DNA of 64,000 nucleotides from Vitellaria paradoxa (lineage: Eukaryota > Streptophyta > Magnoliopsida > Ericales > Sapotaceae): assembly GCA_019916065.1 (NCBI GenBank), contig CM034239.1:37472419-37536418 (forward strand), read 5' to 3'. Shown piece after piece: positions 58,201-64,000 of this stretch. The notes under the pieces are model-generated. The model was not told the origin of the DNA. It searched no databases and worked only from the letters and a program-made list of their open reading frames with translations. Position 1 is the stretch's first letter. Every line of letters begins with the position of its first letter. The position numbers and the translations under genes were made by a program.

Positions 58201-61200
58201 CATACTGCATTAATTCTATTCCCATCAATTTTTTTGACATCATTGTCCTCAAATGATCAGTATCGATCTCGATAACTTCTTTACTTTTATCTAGTTTTGA
58301 CTCAGAATCAGAACATACTGCATTAGTTCTATTCCCATCAATTTCTTTGACATCATTGTCCTCAAAATGATCAGTATTGATCTCGATAACTTCTTCACTT
58401 TCATCTAGCTTTTACTCAGAATCAGAACGGACTGCATTAGTTCTAATCATCCTAATCTAGTCTAGGAGGACTAGCTGCTATTGTCCGGATCCTACAATGA
58501 AATAATAACCGAATGAGAACGTGACAACAAAGCACGAATAAATAAATTTATAAAATTTTAATTAGTTATAAAAATGAAGATTGATATTTCTAACCTGAGG
58601 ATGGGGACGGTGGCTCTGATTCTGAGATAAGTGCCTCTCCATCTCGGCCATCATGTCAGCCTGAAATGACATCTCTTGTGCGTTCATCTCCGTACGAAAG
58701 GGTTTGGAGCAGGTCTTGGTCATGACGTCTAGCCTGAGAGGATGACTCCGCTTGGACAATGAACCGGCATGGAATGCCCGCACCTTGCATGAGCGTGTAT
58801 CTATGGCCGTCACGTCCGATGATAAAGAAGAATATCTCATCTCTCTTCTCCTTGAACTCCTTCTCATCTAGCAGCAACTCAGCCAGACGTGCCTTAAACT
58901 GAGCTTAAGGGAAACAAGATAAGATGGATAAGGAAGATAAATAACTAAATTATGTAAAGCAAAATTGAATATGCTCATTGGCCAAAATATATAAATTAAT
59001 TACCCGTATGGCCTAAATCTCCAGCGAATCGTCACGTCGAGTCGCTAACCAAATGGCCATTCAATCAATTCTCTTGCCCTCCTCCGCCCTTTGTTGAATG
59101 GCAAATTATATGTTAATAGTTTATTATCATATGACTTGAAAATATACGAAATTTTTACGTGGTAGGCTAGCATTTACCTCATAGCAGACTTGCGTAAAGT
59201 GCCGAGTCCTTTCCTTGTAGGAGGGGCCTTGCAACCCTCGGTTCCATGAGTTCCTCGCGGCTTCCTCCTGTTTTCATTTCTTGTCAATTAGCTTTTGTAA
59301 GTTACGCTTTATAACTTAAAACTTAAGGGAAAAAAAATTCAAATTGCAATCTATTCACTTGCGTCTCGGGACATGACCAGTAACTGACGAGCTCAGCCCA
59401 TTGGTGGGGGAGGACGCCTAGCGGGACCCGCTGGATGATGTCAGGGTCATTCTCATGATCCTTTTAGTAGGTAGACTTGATTTTATTCTTATGGTCTTTC
59501 CACATCTTCCGGCACTTGCCATAGCAAACGTCTCGGAAGTCTATAGGGACTCCAACTACATTAGCCTAAAGAGGACAAATTATAAAATATTGTTTAATAT
59601 CGTAAGTTTCAATAGTGTACATAAAACAGTGTATATCAAAAAAAAGGAAAAACAACCACCCAAAAAGAAATAGATCATCAAAACCAAACATAGTGTACCC
59701 AAAAAAAAAAAAAAAAAAACAAACAGTGTAAACATAGTGTACAAACAAAAAAAAAAGGGAACAGTGTACTTGGCAGAGAGAGGGAAAGAGAAACAAGAGA
59801 AACACTCCAATATTAATTAGCTTCTACAAGTTCAATCCGGGAAAAAAATGAAAAAAAATGCACAAAATTTTAGTTATATTTATGTATATATAGAGAGAGA
59901 GTTGGGAAGAAGAGAGTGAGCCGGGTAGAAAAGAGAGAAGAAGGGAGAAGGAGTGCATATTACTTGGCGGGAGTGCTCAGCAAGGAGCGGTGGCGTACGG
60001 CTCAAGGGCGGTAGAGGGCGAGGAGCGAGGGAAAAAGAGAAATGGGGGAAAAAGAGAGTGGAGGGGAGAAAAAAAGGTGGGCGGAGTTTTTTCATGGAGG
60101 TATTAGTGGCCGCTTTTGGCGGCCACTAATCCATTTGGTTCTTTTGATTCTTTCTCAAGCCAGATGATGAAAAATTATCATGTTTGGTCGCTAGTAGTGC
60201 TTTGGTGGTCGCTCGAATAAAGTCATCGCCAATGTTGTTGCCGCATATTATTTGTGACCATCAAGTTAGCGACTGCCAAAGGTGGTCGCTAAACAAGTAT
60301 TTCAAGCGGTCACCCGAATCTCTCCCCCGCAAATAGATAATTCTCTAGTCATGGATTGTCTATTCATATTAGTCAATATTTATAATGTGTGTATAGTTGG
60401 ATCATCTATCTGCTTGTTGAGGGTACTTTTTTCTTCATAGATAGTACACCGTTTCTTAAATAATCCCTGGTAGGAACTTCATGCAAGTCATTTTATCCAT
60501 GGATAGGTTGTTTATTGAAGCCTGTTTACTCTCTTTACCCCACCCCAAGAGAAATACAAGTAGCTTATCTAAAAGAGCAAAAAAGAATGCCTACGTTACT
60601 AACCTGTAAATAACCTAGACAGTATTGCTATATTTTTTTAGCTATTTTTGTTTCGGTTTAGATTCTTCATTCAACCTAATTAGGGTTTGTCACAGCTTAT
60701 AGTTTATTAGCATGTAGTCTCTAATATATTTTCTCTCTGCCTCTGGGTCACATGCTTATTGGTTTTGCTTTGCCGTTGTAACAGCTTAAACTTGAGTTAA
60801 ATCATTATAATGCATTAATTGGTCTTTTTGCACAATTGAAATATCAGTTTCTTGAAGGCGATAATCATAAACAATTTTATGTCCATCACGGCTTTTGTTC
60901 CACCTTATGTTTCTCTCTAGCTTCTAATGAATCATGAACTTTACCGATTAATATGTTCACAAAATTCACCATGTTACATGTCTTGGGAGATTTATTTTCT
61001 ACTTGATTGTTCTTGTGAGATTGAAATTCTGCAAAGTACTGGAGGACGATATAGTTCCTTGATGTATTATGTTGTTTGATCTACTACTGGTTGATGTTGT
61101 TATAATCGTTACAATCAATGACAAGCTTGTATGAAATTGCTAAAGTTACTTGTGATGCACGGGCTGCAAATGCTCATTTTCCATCATAAAGCATGTGTGT

Positions 61201-63540
61201 GTACACTTTCTGCATCAGGACAAGCTAAAGAGTTCTCATTGGACATGCTCGATAAAAGCTAAACAAAGGCCGACGCAAGAACTAAGCAGTTCTTCTAGTT
61301 GTAGCTTTTGAGTTTTAGTAAAGTAGCTGTCTTTTTCCTTTTTATTTAGTTCCACCTTTATACTGCTGTCAGACAGATATGTGATTATCTGTTCTTAGTA
61401 AGAAAATATTTTGAGATAGATGAAACTCTTTTTATGGATCTTTATTTAGTAATTGACAGTCTGCTTTCCCGTGGAGAGGGATTCGGGTGTCTCAGGCACC
61501 ACTACAGTGGCTTTTTTGTGTGGTTGGCGGCCACAGTTTTTTTTTTTTTTGGGAAAGTTGGCAGACATATGTTGATTCTTACTTTAGACAATGTTAAAGC
61601 ATCCAATTCAAAACCAATTGACAATGAGTGGAAAGATCCATTAGGATCTTATTCCAGTTTGAAAGGCACTATTTTAATCAACGTGAAATAAATTCCAACA
61701 TGCCTCTCCGCATGCAGCCCCCCGCTTGTTTTGTTTGTGGAAAGGCAAATCGATGCACTGATTATGAGAAGTGCACAAATGAAAGATTGAAAAGCGAAAA
61801 GGGAAATAATCCTTCCAAACCTTGCTCTAATACAATGGTAAAGCATACTCAATTAGCAAATAGTGGAGAGGCCCATTAGACCGGTTTGGCAGGTACTATT
61901 TTATTGATATGAGATAAATCAAATAAGACACAACGAGGTTGTTCCATTGGAATCGAGTTGTCACACGTTCAATGCATGGTCACATCCTCTTGGCATGTGG
62001 GATAAGATATTGACTACAAATTGTTATATCACATCAGGATAATCATGTGGTACAACAGGCAATAAAACAAATCCACATAAGCATTTTAAAATCCTTATCA
62101 GGTCTGAAGTTTAGAAGTTTTATTTTCCCTCCTAAAATAAGATAACATTCCTAGTGATGAGGATGTAAACATATTCGTCTGGCTCTATCTGATTGAATTG
62201 GTGCCGACTCAGCACAATGATGCGGGGATGTGATACTACAATGGTGGCCAATATTTTTTCAGCATGCAAAGCAAGGATGAGTAGATTTGGCCCTCCAGAC
62301 CTTCCAGTTCTTGCCTCATGCACTAATGTACCCTTTTTAGTAGCTTTTTGATATGTATATTTGGATGAGAATAAATCCAACCACTGAGCCACCTTCTATC
62401 ATGTGAGACGTATAGATTTTACTTTTATCGTTTTAGCTTAATGTATGTGGCTAGGAATCTTGATGATTTTTCTGTTTACAAATTTTACTGTTCAAAAAAA
62501 AAAAAAAAGAAAAAAAATGCAGTGAGAGAATTCTCACTGTTGGTGATTACGAGGTTCTTTTAATCTAATTGAGTTTAGTATACAGAGATCAATTGACTTT
62601 GCGAGAAGAAAGTACAGTAACTACACAAGTGATCAGGGGAGGAGCGAGAGGGAAAATTGACTGCTATAACTTATAATTTATTACTTAGTTTTCTATTTGA
62701 ATTAAATTGACTAGTTCTGTAACTTTTCTTCCTTTATCATGATTTTTTTTTTTTTTTGACTTGAGATTCATTATTTGTATAAATTTCGCACACCTATCTA
62801 ACATAAGCTATTAGAATTCTTGTTATTTAGAAGATTGAAATAATAAAAAAAAAAAAATGTGCATAAAGTAAAAAATAACTCTGGATGCAATGCATTTTAA
62901 AAAAAGCATTCTAAGTTGTTCAAGACATACACATATCATATTACAATATATTCATGGCCTTTTTATTTTTTTAAATTTATACACTTGTTTCATATTCATG
63001 ATAAATATTTTTTTCTGCAAATAAATATATGAGAATTGTTTTCTCTATTTATATATTCTTAGTTTGTCATTATTATTATTGATCATGAAAAGTGAATAAT
63101 TATTTTTATTTTTCTCTAAGAAAGGTGAGTAGCATACTGGTATTCATTCTTTGAAGTATTTGTGCCTACTCGTCTTGCTTGATTCTTAAAATTATAATTC
63201 TACATAGATTTAAAAAGAAAATTGATGAAGATAAGAGAAAATCATATATTTTCTGCCTTTTTGTGTGATCAACTATTTTCCTCTGGGCATGCATCTTCGT
63301 GGCAGCACCTTCTTTATAAGTTGTATATGACAAGCTTTCAGTACTTTTTTTTTGGGGGGGGGGGGGGGGAAGGTAATAGATGGTCAGTCTGACACTGGCT
63401 TATTCATGTTGCAGGTAATTCATGGGTCTGGTTCAGTTAAAATCATAAAGAACAATCTTGCTGGCAGTGTGAAATTGGATGATTTTTCTATGCAGTTGAA
63501 GTGGAGTGAAATCGGTAACCTGCAAATGTATCTAATCCAG
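49289..63540 (+). CDS. BPI/LBP family lipid-binding protein (five exons, 3' end outside window)
   Basis: Homologue of plant lipopolysaccharide-binding/BPI-related proteins (Arabidopsis LBR type), secreted proteins that bind lipid A-like ligands. Exons: 49289-49699, 51719-51858, 55606-55951, 56998-57246, 63415-63540; frame is kept at every join (424 codons). The start MSPTLYHLLLVLSLFVPSQS is a signal peptide, followed by a BPI N-terminal barrel: ESFISVLVSQNGLDFVKNLL, LPPLEKALKIPVVGNVRVVL, VEGMEVGLSLSLKNLGGSLE, CGCYVKDISI and GGASWLYQGIVNAFEEQISS. The C-terminal barrel begins with GWRFIVPQLYNKYPNDDMDL and continues GSGSVKIIKNNLAGSVKL, WSEIGNLQMYLIQ. Family members have about 490 residues, so one or two exons are missing. 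Introns are greatly expanded by transposons (intron 4 is 6.2 kb). No lesion seen. The ATG is the first after the CT-rich leader. Confidence 0.93.
50153..50248. mobile_element. 96-bp hAT-type MITE in BPI/LBP intron 1
   Basis: CAGGGACGGAACTA at the left and the inverted TAGTTTTGTCCCTG at the right. The flanking octamers AAGATAGC (50145-50152) and AAGTTAGC (50249-50256) differ at one base, which fits an 8-bp hAT duplication. The interior is mostly G and C runs (GGGGGG..CCCCCC) that can fold back. Confidence 0.75.
50306..50357. repeat. 26-bp tandem duplication in BPI/LBP intron 1
   Basis: TATAGGGCTTATTTGTGTTG followed by GTAATG/GTAATC occurs twice in a row. Confidence 0.85.
52284..52493 (-). mobile_element. 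Probable SINE of a second family in BPI/LBP intron 2
   Basis: Minus strand: TAGTTCGATCTTAAGATCTT near the 5' end (A-box region), GGGGTCACCAATTTGAATCC as B box, then GTTAGGTGGGTTAGGAACTC and a tail ending near an A run (GGGAAAAAAATGG). The tRNA-like head and A-rich tail support a SINE; ends are approximate and no TSD was read. Confidence 0.5.
53005..53038. repeat. (TTC)n microsatellite
   Basis: About ten TTC units in BPI/LBP intron 2. Confidence 0.9.
53710..54035 (-). mobile_element. TRIM-like element, copy 1 (BPI/LBP intron 2)
   Basis: Two related arms, about 53718-53820 and 53943-54035, share AATTAGCAA..TGGAGAGGCC, TTAGGAT, and TTTGAGAGGTA..AT..TTATC in the same orientation. Between them AGCTCTAATATTATGTTAA is a decayed minus-strand TGGTATCAGAGC primer site. 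LTR, tiny interior, LTR is the TRIM layout. A second copy of the whole unit lies at 61.6-61.9 kb. Confidence 0.6.
54121..54736. mobile_element. Degenerate non-autonomous element (GTGGCGGA class)
   Basis: CACTGGCGGAAGGATTTTAG at the left and CTCTGGACCCCCTTGGTGCC, then ACCCCTGGCG, at the right. This resembles the 37.7-kb element in its start, but no TSD or internal repeats are clear. Confidence 0.4.
58198..58445. repeat. 113-114-bp tandem duplication inside the CACTA element
   Basis: Units at 58198-58310 and 58311-58424, each beginning GAACATACTGCATTA and ending ACTCAGAATCA. A partial third starts at 58425 (GAACGGACTGCATTAGTTCT). Confidence 0.9.
58560..59560 (-). pseudogene. Remnant of plant En/Spm-type Transposase_24 ORF
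   Basis: Minus-strand pieces separated by introns, stops or frameshifts: DFRDVCYGKCRKMWKDHKNK then, after a stop, PLGVLPHQWAELVSYWSCPE (59558-59360); SWNRGLQGPSYKERTRHFTQ (about 59250-59190); ARLAELLLDEKEFKEKRDEI and GRDGHRYTLMQGAGIPCRFI (58890-58760). The WK-x-H/F-K and P-x-x-QW-x-x-L-x-x-YW pattern is what I recall of this plant family carried by CACTA elements. It is accessory rather than the catalytic transposase, and clearly dead here. Confidence 0.65.
61590..61920 (-). mobile_element. TRIM-like element, copy 2 (BPI/LBP intron 4)
   Basis: Arms at about 61598-61695 and 61848-61920 flank GCTCTAATACAATGGTAAA, the decayed primer site. Aligns along its length with 53710-54035, including TATGAGAAGTGCACAAAT. 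Confidence 0.6.
63353..63370. repeat. Long G homopolymer after a T run
   Basis: T9 followed by about 17 G residues just before exon 5 of the BPI/LBP gene; the G count may be unreliable. Confidence 0.8.
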
Positions 63541-64000
63541 GTAATTTGAGTTACCGTGCCGACTGCAGTTGTCCTTGATCATTTTCATGCTGCATGGAAT
63601 GCATTACAGTAGTATAGTTTGGTGTTGTGTTTTAGGTGAAAATATATTTGTGGGTGGTTGTCCAAGTTGGTGGAGGTGGTTGCAGTGTATGTTGTTGTGG
63701 TTGCTGTTCTTTCTCGCACACGAGAAAAATATTTTTGAGAGAAACACCAATAAAACCCTCCACAGGGTATTTGGGAGAAAATTTTTCCCCTATTCAAGCC
63801 TAGGTTGTTGAGTCTGTCCAACATACGTGAGAGGTTTTACTTGCTAAATGTGGTGGGAGAAACTAAGTTTTAGTGTTTCCAGTAGGTTGAAGATTATGGT
63901 GACTTTTCTTGTGACTATCTTTACAATGATCAACCTTTCAAAAGACCAAATTTTCTAATGAAAGGTATAAGGTAGGAAAAAAATGGGGTGCATGCATCGC

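Larger units (their letters stand above)
57548..60353. mobile_element. CACTA (En/Spm) element in BPI/LBP intron 4, TSD GAT
   Basis: Left end CACTTCAGGAAAAAGGG; right end read inward CATGACTAGAGAATTATC, close to the common CACTACTAGAAAA terminus. GAT flanks both ends (57545-57547 and 60354-60356). Subterminal regions on both sides carry many GGTCGCTAA / TTAGCGACCGC words, typical CACTA subterminal repeats. The interior has Transposase_24-like remnants on the minus strand. The 2.8-kb size and broken coding make it non-autonomous. Confidence 0.85.

Overview
This window is nuclear DNA from a flowering plant, most likely a woody eudicot; the species cannot be fixed from the sequence. The grounds are spliced genes with GT..AG introns, plant protein families (TFIID subunit TAF6, a BPI/LBP-type lipid-binding protein, a GRP-family glycine-rich secreted protein), and a dense load of typical plant transposable elements in AT-rich DNA.

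Layout. (1) 17-7044, minus strand: the first nine coding exons of TAF6; the gene runs off the low-coordinate edge, and its untranslated first exon/promoter is probably the GC-rich patch near 11.1-11.3 kb. (2) 7.1-15.9 kb: transposon debris, two Mutator-like elements with perfect 9-bp target duplications (11857-12791 and 13628-14435), and an unexplained GC-richer segment (about 12.9-13.4 kb). (3) 15.9-27.3 kb: a nested pair of retrotransposons. A 10.28-kb Ty3/Gypsy element (16672-26951; two 612-bp LTRs; TSD CTCAC; Tat-like with a second RNase H, a seven-unit 78-bp tandem array and an antisense Transposase_28-type ORF) sits inside the end of a truncated Copia pol. (4) 27.6-30.2 kb: MITEs, a complete 1.46-kb non-autonomous LTR element on the minus strand (TSD TTATA), and a MITE inside a Mutator-type MITE. 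(5) 31901-33009, minus: a two-exon secreted glycine-rich protein with a TATA box. (6) 33.4-49.0 kb: no gene recognised, but Tourist-like MITEs, SINEs, a degenerate Cassandra-like element carrying 5S-rRNA-like LTRs, and a 1.3-kb hAT element (TSD ATTTGCTT). (7) 49289 to the window end, plus strand: five exons (424 codons) of a BPI/LBP gene whose introns hold a 96-bp hAT MITE, a SINE, two TRIM-like copies and a CACTA element.

In Arabidopsis I recall TAF6 and a BPI/LBP gene lying close together on chromosome 1 (At1g04950 and At1g04970), so the two flanking genes here look like an ancestral neighbourhood pulled about 42 kb apart by transposons. No operon-like or defence-system organisation is present. 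The main interest is the nesting order of the elements, the antisense ORF and tandem array of the Gypsy element, the Cassandra-like element, and a MITE that ends at the TATA box of the BPI/LBP gene. Exon borders, element ends and repeat units were read by eye; family names rest on recognised motifs, not on database searches.
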